Assembly (NCBI GenBank): GCA_002148405.1 | Contig: MUGG01000142.1 | Span: 1-51,470, forward strand | DNA length: 51,470 nt | Source: Alkalinema sp. CACIAM 70d | GTDB lineage: Bacteria > Cyanobacteriota > Cyanobacteriia > Leptolyngbyales > Leptolyngbyaceae | Reading direction: 5' to 3' | Shown: in pieces, positions 33,733 through 42,333 of the stretch | How positions within the stretch are numbered: the first letter of the stretch is position 1 | How the letters are laid out: the number at the start of each line of letters is the position of its first letter | Translations under genes and position numbers: made by a program | The notes under the pieces: model-generated | Databases searched by the model: none | What the model saw: the letters and a program-made list of their open reading frames with translations, nothing else | What the model was told of the DNA's origin: nothing

Positions 33733-33780
33733 GACAGCTTGACTTCTAGACAGTTTGACTTCTAGACAGTTTGACTTCTA
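33733..33780. repeat. 16-nt tandem repeat upstream of squalene-hopene cyclase
   Basis: Three copies of GACAGTTTGACTTCTA (33733, 33749, 33765), the first with one substitution. It ends 86 bp before the shc start codon, so it lies in or near the promoter. Confidence 0.9.
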
Positions 33781-33866
33781 GTAAGCGTCCGTTGTTTTGC
33801 ATCAGTTGCCAATGGGCTGAGCGAGATCAGCCTTAGCGTGCCTGTTGAAACCCAAACCCAAACTCT

Positions 33867-35828
33867 ATGCAACTTCAAGACCGACCCAGTACGTCCCAAA
33901 GTCCCTTAGAGACTGCGATCGCGGCTAGTCAGAATTATTTACTCTCCCTGCAAACCCAGGAGGGTTACTGGTGGGGACTGCTCGAATCTAACGTCACAAT
34001 TACCGCAGAAGCTGTCCTGCTGCACAAGATTTGGGGCACCGATCGTACCCGTCCCATGGATAAGGTGGAAACCTACCTGCGTAATCAGCAACGGGAATCC
34101 GGTGGCTGGGAACTGTATTACGGCGATGGTGGAGATCTGAGCACCTCCGTGGAAGCGTACATGGCGCTGAAGCTCCTGGGCGTTTCAACCGAGGATCCCG
34201 CCATGGTCAAAGCCCGACGGTTTATCTTGTCCAAGGGTGGGGTGACGAAGACGCGGATTTTCACCAAAATGCACTTGGCGCTGATCGGCTGCTATGACTG
34301 GCGGGGATTGCCCTCAATTCCGCCTTGGATCATGCTGCTGCCAACGGAAATTTCGCCCTTTACGATCTATGAAATGTCCAGTTGGGCGCGGGGCAGTACG
34401 GTGCCCTTGCTGATTGTGTTTGACCAAAAGCCGGTGTGGTTGGTGCAGCCCGCGATTACCCTAGACGAACTCTACGTGGAGGGCGTGACGCGGGCCAAGT
34501 TTGAACTGCCCACCCAGGGCGATTGGACGGATGTGTTTGTCTGGGCCGACCAAGCCTTTAAGGTGGCAGAGGAACTGAATTTAGTGCCCTTCCGCCGGGA
34601 GGGACTGAAGGCCGCAGAACAATGGATTCTGGAACGGCAGGAAGCTACGGGAGATTGGGGTGGCATTATTCCCGCCATGTTGAATTCGCTTTTAGCCTTG
34701 AAAGCCTTAAATTACGCGGCCAGTGATCCGATCGTCGTGCGGGGGCTGGCAGCGGTCGATCGCTTTGCGGTGGAGACGGCGGAGGAATACTGGGTGCAGC
34801 CCTGCGTGTCTCCGGTGTGGGATACGGCCTTGGTCATGCGATCGCTGGTGGATTCTGGGCTAGAGGCCGATCACCCCGCACTGCAAAAAGGAGCCCAGTG
34901 GTTACTGAATAAACAGATTTTGGATTACGGCGATTGGATGGTAAAAAACCGCAAAGGAATGCCGGGGGGATGGGCCTTTGAATTTGAAAATCGCTTTTAT
35001 CCTGACGTGGATGACACGGCTGTCGTGGTCATGGCGTTATTGCAGGTGAGAATGCAGGATGAAGCTGTGAAGCAACAGGCTGTGAAACGGGCGGTGGATT
35101 GGATCGCTACGATGCAATGTAAACCCGGTGGCTGGGCGGCCTTTGATTTGGACAACGATCAGGATTGGCTGAATCTGGTGCCCTATGGGGACTTGAAGGC
35201 GATGATCGATCCCAATACGGCGGATGTGACGGCGCGGGTGTTGGAGATGATGGGTAACCTTCAGGCGCAGATGCCCGGAATTGCTCTGCAAACCGTCTTG
35301 AGTGAGCCGCAAATCCAGCGTGGGTTAGATTACCTCATCCAGGAGCAGGAACCGGAAGGCTGTTGGTATGGACGTTGGGGAGTGAATTACATCTACGGCA
35401 CGGCGGGGGTATTGGCCGCCTTGGCCACGATCGCGCCGACCCGCTATCGATCGGCCATGACGCGTGGGGCCCAGTGGCTGGTGAGCTGCCAGAATGCCGA
35501 TGGGGGCTGGGGCGAAACCTGTGAAAGCTATAAGGATCGCCGCTTGATGGGGCAGGGGGACAGCACCGCTTCCCAAACGGCTTGGGCTGTCATCGGGCTG
35601 TTAGCGGCGGGGGAAGCTACGCAGAACTTTGCCACGGAAGCGATCGAACGGGGGGTGCAGTACTTGCTAACTACCCAGGGAAGCAATGGCGCATGGGAGG
35701 AAGTTTGGTTTACGGGGACGGGATTCCCGCAGCATTTCTATTTGAAATATCACCTGTACTACCAACATTTCCCGCTGACGGCGTTGGGTCGCTATCAAGC
35801 TTGGCAACAGAAACAAGCGCTGTTGTAG
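33867..35828 (+). CDS. shc: Squalene-hopene cyclase
   Basis: A 653-residue monotopic membrane enzyme that cyclises squalene to hopene and hopanol, the first step to hopanoids. The protonating motif DVDDTA is at about 379-384, and several QW-type repeats (for example GGWELYYGDGGD, GGWGETCES, GAWEEVWFTG) are visible along both barrel domains. Length is normal. In cyanobacteria hopanoids stiffen outer and thylakoid membranes. No other hop genes are adjacent; the radical SAM enzyme at 439-2049 is the only other conceivable hopanoid gene in the window. Confidence 0.96.
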   Translation: MQLQDRPSTSQSPLETAIAASQNYLLSLQTQEGYWWGLLESNVTITAEAVLLHKIWGTDRTRPMDKVETYLRNQQRESGGWELYYGDGGDLSTSVEAYMALKLLGVSTEDPAMVKARRFILSKGGVTKTRIFTKMHLALIGCYDWRGLPSIPPWIMLLPTEISPFTIYEMSSWARGSTVPLLIVFDQKPVWLVQPAITLDELYVEGVTRAKFELPTQGDWTDVFVWADQAFKVAEELNLVPFRREGLKAAEQWILERQEATGDWGGIIPAMLNSLLALKALNYAASDPIVVRGLAAVDRFAVETAEEYWVQPCVSPVWDTALVMRSLVDSGLEADHPALQKGAQWLLNKQILDYGDWMVKNRKGMPGGWAFEFENRFYPDVDDTAVVVMALLQVRMQDEAVKQQAVKRAVDWIATMQCKPGGWAAFDLDNDQDWLNLVPYGDLKAMIDPNTADVTARVLEMMGNLQAQMPGIALQTVLSEPQIQRGLDYLIQEQEPEGCWYGRWGVNYIYGTAGVLAALATIAPTRYRSAMTRGAQWLVSCQNADGGWGETCESYKDRRLMGQGDSTASQTAWAVIGLLAAGEATQNFATEAIERGVQYLLTTQGSNGAWEEVWFTGTGFPQHFYLKYHLYYQHFPLTALGRYQAWQQKQALL

Positions 35829-35833
35829 TGCAA

Positions 35834-38713
35834 TCAGGGGGTTTTAGCAGGGGAGGACTTCGATCGGGTTAAATAGCCTTGTCCTTCCTGCCAAGCTTGG
35901 ATGAGGTGCCCTTGCATCAAATGGGCGATCGCGTTTAATCCATGCAGTTCAGGGAGTTGGTTATTTAATTGCAAGGCAGGTTGTAAGACGGATTCAGCGG
36001 CTTTGCCTCGAAAGTCGTAGAGGTTGACAAATGCTAAGTAGGCGTAAGCGTTAGGATTTTGACTATCCAACTCTACAACCCGTTGCATGGCCGCGATCGC
36101 GTCTTTGACATCCCGTTGCAACACTTGGGTTAATCCATAGGTGTAGGCGAGTTGGGTGTTTTTGGATTCCTGCTGCAATCGGTAGGCGATCAGTCTTTCG
36201 GATTGCTTTAGATAATCCTGGGTAGCATCGTAGAGATTAAGTTGCCCCACTTGATTAAACACCCGATCGATGCCTTGCAAGCCCTTGGGAAGTTGGGTGG
36301 ACGCGAGGCGCAATTGTGTTAAGGGATCGAGTTCGGGGGCGGGGGTGGGGCTGGCGGTAGGACTGACGGTGATTTTGACGGTGGGGATGGCGATCGGTTG
36401 GCTGGCGAGGGTGGCGCGATCGAGGTAGATGGCTTCTAAAACGTAGGTGCCGCTGGCGTTGGCGGGAGGGAGCATGGCCAGGGTTTCTGTGACCTGCACC
36501 AAAGTGTCTGGAGTGAGGGAAGAGGATTGCAATCGTCCTAGGCCGATGCCGTGGTCGTGGAGCCAGCGATCGGCAGGTGGGGAAGACGCGGGAACGGGGG
36601 GATTTTGTTTGACGGGAATGGGTTGCTTTTTATTGTCTGAGTTGTTGCTGGATGCATTTAAATTGTTGCTGACCTCATTGGCTTGAGTATTCTCAGTTTT
36701 GTTGCTTTCTGTTAGATTTTTAGGCTCTTCGATGCGTTTCCATGTTAAGGCGACGAGGCCCGATCGGAGTTTTTCCCAGGGGCCGACCCATTGGTATTCT
36801 ACGGGGACGGGTTGGTTGGGAGGGACGATCGCGGGGGTGGTAACTTTGGTGAGTTGGATGGATCGGATGAGTTGGCTGGGGTTGGTGAAGGTGAGAGGAT
36901 TGATGAAGAGCTCGATCGTGGGTTTGGTGCGGTGGTAGAGGCGGAGGTTGCTGCCGTCGGGCATGGCCCAGGCTTGGACGACTTGGAAGTTAGGGGTTGC
37001 GTTGGCGCTGGTGGCGGGCTGCTCGATTTGTTGCATCAAGCTGGAGAGGGCTTCGGGTTTGCGGATCGCGCCTTGGTTGCCGGTTTTTGTCACGTACCAA
37101 TCCAGCGATCGGCTGTCTTGCCAGACTTGTTTGGGGTTTGCGCCGACCTGCCGTCCGTAGATTTGGAAGTTTTGCAGGGTGCCGAAGTAGTTGAGGTTGT
37201 GTTGGTTGAATTCTGGGAGGGAGGGTAGGACGCCGATCGTGTGGCGCAGGTGGGGGGCGGTTTGGAGGACGGTGTTGATCACGTCTTGCTGGTGCCAATT
37301 TTTGCGACCGGATTCGGGGTTGGTGCCTGCCATGCCGGGGACGATCGGGAAGAGGTTGGTCAGCATTAACGCGGCCATGATTGTGGCGGTGCCCCAGCGG
37401 AATTCCCACAGGTATCGCGGAAACACCACTAAGCCTTGGGTCAGGAGGAGGGCGACGATCGGCAGGGCGGGGGTGAAGTAGCGCAGGTCTTTATTGACGT
37501 TGAGGGAGCAGAGGAGGTAGGCTCCAGCGACGAAGATGAGCAGCCAACGGGTCGATCGCCACCAGCGTTGGTAGCGTTCTTGGCGGGTGATTTTATCGAG
37601 GGTTTCCTGGAGGGTTCCTGGAACTAGGGTGACGACTCGTTTGCCATAGAAGACTAGCCCGGTGATGGCGACGAGGAGGAGGGGGTAGGTGACGTGGGCG
37701 GGGAGGAGTTGGAGGTAGTAGGTCCAGGCGGCGATCGTGTTGAGGGGGGGATCACCTTCTGCGATGGCGGATTCGACGGTGGCGCGTTCGCCGGAGGTGA
37801 GGATGATGAGCCAGTTGGTGCGATACCAGGGATAGGCGATGAGGGTGGCGGTGCTGAGACCGAGGAGAAATTGCAGGAAGGCAGCCCACCGGCGGCGGAA
37901 TAGGGTGGTGAGGAAGATGAAGGCGAGGGGGGCAAAGATGAATTGCACGATCGTTTGTTTGGTCATGAAGGCCAAACCCAGGGTGATGCCAAAACCGATC
38001 GCTTTGGCCCAGGGGGAGGTAAGGCTACGGTGTAGGGTTTGTTGGAGGAATGGCCCGATTTGCGACCATTGGATGTTGGGGAAGGGGATGCGTTTTTGGG
38101 TTTTGGTGGTTTCTAGGAATTGGCGGAGGTTTTTGATTAAGGTGATGGCGTCTTCGGGTTGGGGTGTGGAGGTGTGGGAGGGTGGGAGGATGGGGGATTG
38201 CGGAGGATTTACGGCTGTCCACCATAGGGTCAGGGTGAACATTGTGAGAGCAGTCATGGTGATGATCGGGTGATCGATCATGTAGTTGAGTCGGTGGGGA
38301 TATAGTCCTGGTAATAGGAGGGTGATTGCTGCGGCCCACAGTCCGATTTCGGTGGTGAAGAGGGTGGTGCCAATGCCGTAGATGGACAGAAGGAGGATGG
38401 CGCTGAAGAGAAGGTTGACGAGGGTGGAGGAGGCGATGCCTGTGCCGAAGCTGTTGAGGAAGGGGACGGTGCTGAGGTAGACGAGGGGGGGGATTTTGGA
38501 GGAGAGGAGCCAGAGGCTAGTCCACCAGTCGGGGTTGAACCAGTTGGGGGTTTGTAGGGCTTTCCAGTAGTTCATGGCCCCGGTGAGGTAGTCGGCCTGA
38601 TCCCACTCTGGAATGGGTTGGAGGGTGGTGAGCCAAGCCCGATCGACGATCGCGCTCAGTAACCAAATGCTGAACAGTATGGCTGTTTGTTTTATCCACC
38701 GCTGCTGAATCAC
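35834..38713 (-). CDS. Glycosyltransferase family 39-like membrane protein with C-terminal TPR
   Basis: A 959-residue protein. The first half (about 10-460) has some ten hydrophobic helices and, after the first, the acidic periplasmic loop PEWDQADYLTG typical of GT-C glycosyltransferases (PMT_2/ArnT-like) that use polyprenyl-phosphate sugars. The middle (about 480-760) is a soluble periplasmic region with a low-complexity Asn/Ser/Lys stretch near 675-705. The last 150 residues contain tetratricopeptide-like repeats (YAYLAFVNLYDFRGKAAES and similar). It is convergent with shc, only 5 bp between stops. The acceptor is unknown. The coding strand is unusually rich in C over G, leaving long open shadow frames. 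Confidence 0.82.
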   Translation of the reverse strand: MIQQRWIKQTAILFSIWLLSAIVDRAWLTTLQPIPEWDQADYLTGAMNYWKALQTPNWFNPDWWTSLWLLSSKIPPLVYLSTVPFLNSFGTGIASSTLVNLLFSAILLLSIYGIGTTLFTTEIGLWAAAITLLLPGLYPHRLNYMIDHPIITMTALTMFTLTLWWTAVNPPQSPILPPSHTSTPQPEDAITLIKNLRQFLETTKTQKRIPFPNIQWSQIGPFLQQTLHRSLTSPWAKAIGFGITLGLAFMTKQTIVQFIFAPLAFIFLTTLFRRRWAAFLQFLLGLSTATLIAYPWYRTNWLIILTSGERATVESAIAEGDPPLNTIAAWTYYLQLLPAHVTYPLLLVAITGLVFYGKRVVTLVPGTLQETLDKITRQERYQRWWRSTRWLLIFVAGAYLLCSLNVNKDLRYFTPALPIVALLLTQGLVVFPRYLWEFRWGTATIMAALMLTNLFPIVPGMAGTNPESGRKNWHQQDVINTVLQTAPHLRHTIGVLPSLPEFNQHNLNYFGTLQNFQIYGRQVGANPKQVWQDSRSLDWYVTKTGNQGAIRKPEALSSLMQQIEQPATSANATPNFQVVQAWAMPDGSNLRLYHRTKPTIELFINPLTFTNPSQLIRSIQLTKVTTPAIVPPNQPVPVEYQWVGPWEKLRSGLVALTWKRIEEPKNLTESNKTENTQANEVSNNLNASSNNSDNKKQPIPVKQNPPVPASSPPADRWLHDHGIGLGRLQSSSLTPDTLVQVTETLAMLPPANASGTYVLEAIYLDRATLASQPIAIPTVKITVSPTASPTPAPELDPLTQLRLASTQLPKGLQGIDRVFNQVGQLNLYDATQDYLKQSERLIAYRLQQESKNTQLAYTYGLTQVLQRDVKDAIAAMQRVVELDSQNPNAYAYLAFVNLYDFRGKAAESVLQPALQLNNQLPELHGLNAIAHLMQGHLIQAWQEGQGYLTRSKSSPAKTP

Positions 38714-39277
38714 GCTCTCGCCCTAGGAACCAGGATCACCCTTAACTTATACCACTTTGGGGTTTTTGGGTGAGGGGAAGGGGTGGGTGGCGCGATCGAT
38801 CTAAATTCCTTCAGAGAAAAGTCTTCGGGATGAAGTTGATGGGTGGCGCAGAAAATTTGCCATTCACTCGGTTCAATGAGACTGCTCAGTTTGGCGATCG
38901 ACCCGTGATTACGCAGGATTCTCAAAGAGGGGAGTAGCGTATCAATATGTGCTTATTGTTTGCTTGCTTGTAGGTTCTATGTTGCTGAAAATGTTGCTGA
39001 AATTGCTATTCGATCGATTCATTAAGATGAATGATGTGTGTGTTGGGAAACATTACTGTCCAGCAAGATATCCAAGGTTGGAATCAGACTGTGTTTCATG
39101 TTTCCCTAATACCAAATTGATTTATCACTGCTACAGATCCGATCCCCCCTAGCCCCCCTTAATAAAGGGGGAATTGAGCCAAATCTTCTCAAAGTCCCCC
39201 TTATTAAGGGGGATTTAGGGGGATCGTTATGGGTTGCAATTACAAGTTGATTTGGTATAACAGGTTGCCAATGATGA
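38714..39277. other. Intergenic boundary region with MITE-like element
   Basis: A 564-bp gap between the glycosyltransferase gene and the small gene at the edge of the restriction island. It contains the second MITE-like copy (39109-39258). A minus-strand open frame ending inside the first part of this gap (38925 down to 38710) has coding-like composition for about 45 residues but no good start and no family match; it could be a gene remnant. Confidence 0.5.
39109..39258 (+). mobile_element. MITE-like element, copy 2
   Basis: About 150 bp with terminal inverted repeats ATACCAAAT and ATTTGGTAT (perfect over 9 bp). Internally, AGCCCCCCTTAATAAAGGGGGA and a second CCCCCTTATTAAGGGGGA block give strong stem-loops. 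It has no coding capacity. Its reverse complement aligns with the element at 3653-3821 along almost its whole length. It lies 20 bp beyond the stop of the small gene at 39278, at the left border of the restriction island. Confidence 0.8.
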
Positions 39278-39463
39278 TTAGCCTTCTAGCATGATCTCCC
39301 TAGCTGCAACGCGCACGACGGTGGGTTCGCCCCGTTTGCGGACGGTTTGACTCCATTCGTGGGCGCTGATGAAGTTGATAACGTGCAAAATGCCAATTGC
39401 GGCTTCGACGGCATCGGCTTCACCGCTCAGTTGCAGTTTGATTTTTTTGGTATAGCGGGTCAT
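39278..39463 (-). CDS. Small protein of unknown function, 61 residues
   Basis: A 61-residue soluble protein, MTRYTKKIKLQLSG at its start, with a short basic strand, a helical middle (AVEAAIGILHVINF) and a basic C-terminal strand. GGAGG lies 7 nt before the ATG, so translation is likely. No known motif. It is the last gene on the minus strand of the restriction island, and its leader contains a strong hairpin (39515-39550). It could be a small regulator or an antitoxin-like protein, but I have no evidence for either. Confidence 0.55.
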   Translation of the reverse strand: MTRYTKKIKLQLSGEADAVEAAIGILHVINFISAHEWSQTVRKRGEPTVVRVAAREIMLEG

Positions 39464-39514
39464 TGGGTTTCCTCCAACTGTGAAGTAAATGGACGAGGAA
39501 AACCCAAAAAGCTA

Positions 39515-39550
39515 GCCGCCCCGTTTTCTGACATGGCGAAACAGGGCGGC
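39515..39550 (-). terminator. Strong hairpin in the leader of the 61-residue gene
   Basis: GCCGCCCCGTTT (39515-39526) pairs with AAACAGGGCGGC (39539-39550), 12 bp with one mismatch and a 12-nt loop. Read on the minus strand it is followed by TAGCTTTTTGGG, so it can serve as an intrinsic terminator for hsdS transcripts or as an attenuator in front of the small gene 50 bp further on. Confidence 0.65.
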
Positions 39551-39646
39551 TTGGGGGTGCTAAAATGCAATCCAGGCAACCATGCTGGCATCAGCAGCTT
39601 GGGGGCTTAGCGATCGTTCTGAGGCGGGAATCTCATTGCGATCGCG

Positions 39647-39812
39647 CTAGTTTTTCGGGCGTATCAGCAGCAGGGATTGGATGTCCGATTGCTGCTTAAC
39701 TATAGCAATGTAGCGGCGATCGTCTTTCTCGTCAACCGTACAGCGGTGGTAAATGGAGATGACCCGGATTGTGCCTTGTGGTGGGGGATCCGATCGGGGA
39801 TGCGATGCTGCC
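39647..39812 (-). pseudogene. Possible 5'-truncated gene remnant after hsdS
   Basis: An open stretch of about 50 codons on the minus strand ends in TAG at 39647-39649 and reads, near its end, RVISIYHRCTVDEKDDRRY then IAIVKQQSDIQSLLLIRPKN. The composition looks protein-like, but there is no ATG, GTG or TTG in frame before it merges into the end of hsdS. It may be the tail of a lost gene. It may equally be chance. Confidence 0.25.
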
Positions 39813-39813
39813 G

Positions 39814-41301
39814 TTATGCTTTGGCTTTTTTGCGGGTTTTGCTGGGTTTTGGGGTGGCGGTGGCGCGTTCTGTGCGGATGCGTTCTAGGAGGACGCTGGC
39901 GGGTTCGTCGGTGGGGTCTTGTTCGACGAGTTCTCCCCGAAAGGCTTTGGCGAGGATAGCGCGATCTAAACTAGCTAAATAGCTTTCCATTGATTGATAT
40001 TTCTGTTGAATTCGAGAAATTATCTGCAATACCCCTTTGATTTGTTTGGCAATCTCACGTTGCTCTTCTATTGAACAAAAAGGAATTTCAAATTTCGCTA
40101 GTTTTTGAGCATTGATATTAGATTGACTTACTCCATCAGTCTTTACTTGCCAGCAATAGTCCTTTGCATAATTGCTATTAAGACAGTAGTTGAGATACTC
40201 AGAATCCAACTCAGAAGAATTATTAATTCTTATCAGATAACCAGCAAAGATAGCTGGCCTTTCACCTCGATAGATACTTGTTTTGCCAACCAACTCTGGG
40301 CTATTTGTTCGATTGAACAGTACGTCACCAGGATTTAGTGAATACTTGGAAATTTCATCTTCATTACTTGTATAAACAAGATTGTCCCAATCAATTTCAC
40401 CGTTTTGAAGATTACCCATTCTTAAGACGGGGATTGAACCATCAGACAGTGACTTTGCTGAGGTGCCATATTGAAAGGAATAGCATAACTTATCTAAAGC
40501 AATGTATTGCCATTCTTCGGGAATTACCTCATCTCCATACTCTTCCTCATATGCATAGGCTTCCAGCAGTACTTGCTTTTGTTTCTCAGTCTTAGCTTCT
40601 AATAGCCGTTTTCTTTTAATCCTCTCCAGCAAGACCGAAGCGGGTTCAACGTCTGGGTTTTGTTCGCGCCAGTCGGCAGTGAGATCCCCTCGGAAGGCCG
40701 CCGCTAGGACAGATTGACGGAACCGATCGCACAACTCAGGAATGACCTCTAGGGCTTCTCGCGCTTTTTGGGTCTTCGATCGAAGTTCCTCAATCTTGGC
40801 AACAATCCGTTTTTGTTCGTTGAGTGGGGGTAGGGGAATTGTAAACTCAGATACCTGCTGTAAGTTCAAATTTCTTAAACCAACACCTCTTCCACCTTGT
40901 CTAATACTTTCCTCTATCACCCTCGATGAAAGAGCTAAACTAATATACTCAGGATTAATTGATTTGGCTAAACGAATAATAGCAAGTGCTTGATTGGTAT
41001 TAGCTGGTAAGTCTTCTTTTTGTACAATTGCTACACGACCAAGAGTTCCAGCAATAGAAAACAAAATATCATTTTCTTGTAACTGAGAACGTTCTAATAC
41101 TTGATGTGCATCTTCATCTATAAAAGCACAAAGATCTTTATTGATTCTTCCTTCACGAAGGCTCTCAACTTTTACAAAAAGAATTCCTTCATCAGTAAAC
41201 GATAATCCTAAAGATGTTGGAGTTGTTCCTTTCGTGATGCGATGACTAAGATCCTGAAGCTGAACGAGTTCCCATGCTTTTAAGCGTGTGTTCATATCCA
41301 T
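39814..41301 (-). CDS. hsdS: Type I restriction-modification specificity subunit
   Basis: A 495-residue DNA-recognition subunit. It has two target-recognition domains (about 10-160 and 265-410), each followed by a long helical conserved region: SVLAAAFRGDLTADWRE with EPASVLLERIKRKR, and RAILAKAFRGELVEQDP with EPASVLLERIRTER. These repeated helices set the distance between the two half-sites of the bipartite target. The C-terminus is a Lys-rich tail (KPSKTRKKAKA). The gene is separated from hsdM by four small genes, which is unusual since the pair is normally adjacent. AT-rich codon use in the recognition domains contrasts with GC-rich flanks, as expected for exchangeable domains. Confidence 0.93.
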   Translation of the reverse strand: MDMNTRLKAWELVQLQDLSHRITKGTTPTSLGLSFTDEGILFVKVESLREGRINKDLCAFIDEDAHQVLERSQLQENDILFSIAGTLGRVAIVQKEDLPANTNQALAIIRLAKSINPEYISLALSSRVIEESIRQGGRGVGLRNLNLQQVSEFTIPLPPLNEQKRIVAKIEELRSKTQKAREALEVIPELCDRFRQSVLAAAFRGDLTADWREQNPDVEPASVLLERIKRKRLLEAKTEKQKQVLLEAYAYEEEYGDEVIPEEWQYIALDKLCYSFQYGTSAKSLSDGSIPVLRMGNLQNGEIDWDNLVYTSNEDEISKYSLNPGDVLFNRTNSPELVGKTSIYRGERPAIFAGYLIRINNSSELDSEYLNYCLNSNYAKDYCWQVKTDGVSQSNINAQKLAKFEIPFCSIEEQREIAKQIKGVLQIISRIQQKYQSMESYLASLDRAILAKAFRGELVEQDPTDEPASVLLERIRTERATATPKPSKTRKKAKA

Positions 41302-41377
41302 TAGATTAAATCTGAAAATAATGTAGGCTAAAGTGGCTCTAAACCATCATGTGAAAACTTCTATAGCGATCGTTCAG

Positions 41378-41671
41378 TCATATATAAATCACTTCCGCCA
41401 ACACTCGATCTCGAATCCGTGCCTTCAGCCCATTCTTCGTCACCAGATCCACCTTCAACCCAATCAACTCACTCAAATAATCTCGCAGCTCAACCAACCC
41501 AAACAACGTCGGAGCCTGTTCATAATCCACCAACACATCCACATCACTCCGATCGGTCTGTTCTCCCCGCGCATAGGAGCCAAACACCCCCACCTGAGTG
41601 ATTCGATACCGCTCCCGCAGCAACCCCTTACTCTCCCCCAAAATCCGCTTAATCTCTTCCATCGTTTTCAT
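41378..41671 (-). CDS. MNT-type nucleotidyltransferase (MntA-like), first
   Basis: A 97-residue minimal nucleotidyltransferase. The catalytic signature GSYARGEQTDRSDVDVLVDY (about 31-50) is complete, with the two metal-binding Asp. Such MNT proteins are usually antitoxins that AMPylate a partner HEPN RNase toxin. No HEPN gene is next to it: upstream lies vapC (25 bp), downstream hsdS. Either the partner has been lost or is elsewhere. It differs in sequence from the second MNT at 42334. Confidence 0.88.
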   Translation of the reverse strand: MKTMEEIKRILGESKGLLRERYRITQVGVFGSYARGEQTDRSDVDVLVDYEQAPTLFGLVELRDYLSELIGLKVDLVTKNGLKARIRDRVLAEVIYI

Positions 41672-41696
41672 ACCGCCCTCGATCTATGCTCCTATT

Positions 41697-42110
41697 CTAT
41701 GCCCCAGCCTCAATCTCCCAATCCTCCAGCCGTAACCCCTGCACTCGGCCAAACTCCCCCGTATTATGCGTCACCAGAGTCAAATTATGAGCCAACGCGA
41801 TCGCAGCAATCTGCAAATCATAGGAACCAATCGGCACTCCAGCCGCCTTAAGTTGTGCTCTTAATCTGCCACAAATTATCGCTGCCGCGCCATCAAACGG
41901 TAAACTCAAAAAATCGCCACAGAACTTTCGTAAAGTCTCCAGATTTTCATTCACACGAGCGCTATTGTAAGCACCGAAATACAACTCAAACTTGACAACA
42001 TCACAGATAGCAACATCATCACGAGACAGCGCAGTGAGATGACGATAAACAGACCAGTTACGACGATTAATGTATTGAATACAAGTATTTGTATCAAGCA
42101 AATAAATCAT
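41697..42110 (-). CDS. vapC: PIN-domain toxin VapC
   Basis: A 137-residue PIN-domain ribonuclease. Conserved acidic residues are seen in YLLDTNTC (Asp6), FELYFGA (Glu about 43) and SYDLQIAAIA (Asp about 98), with the closing VTHNTGEFGRVQGL. Its ATG overlaps the stop of vapB by four bases (ATGA), so the two are translationally coupled. Family members cleave tRNA or rRNA when freed from VapB. Confidence 0.93.
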   Translation of the reverse strand: MIYLLDTNTCIQYINRRNWSVYRHLTALSRDDVAICDVVKFELYFGAYNSARVNENLETLRKFCGDFLSLPFDGAAAIICGRLRAQLKAAGVPIGSYDLQIAAIALAHNLTLVTHNTGEFGRVQGLRLEDWEIEAGA

Positions 42111-42319
42111 TCGAATGGCATCCTTTCAGTCGGCTCTTCCTGTGGTGCTCTTTCCAACTCCCCCTCCCAAGCTCCAAAGGTACTCAAAAACTCCGAAGAC
42201 CATTTTCGCTCAGCCCCATGAGTGCGCTGTACCAACACCTCAGCAAACCGCAATAACTCCTGCTGCTCACCGATCGGCAACGATCGAACCTTCTGCAAAA
42301 TCGCTTCTTCCAGAGTCAT
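42107..42319 (-). CDS. vapB: VapB antitoxin (DUF2281 type)
   Basis: A 70-residue antitoxin beginning MTLEEAILQKVRSLPIGEQQ, the usual start of DUF2281 proteins, with an acidic Pro-rich tail that would wrap around the toxin. It overlaps vapC by four bases. The N-terminal part likely binds the operon promoter, though no operator could be identified in the 14-bp gap to the preceding MNT gene. Confidence 0.88.
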   Translation of the reverse strand: MTLEEAILQKVRSLPIGEQQELLRFAEVLVQRTHGAERKWSSEFLSTFGAWEGELERAPQEEPTERMPFE

Positions 42320-42333
42320 AGCTTTACTCCCGT

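Noticed and set aside
38710..38925. 71-codon minus-strand open frame upstream of the glycosyltransferase gene
   Set aside because: Part of it (EPSEWQIFCATHQLHPEDF) looks protein-like, but the start is poor and the end is low complexity; kept only as a possible remnant.
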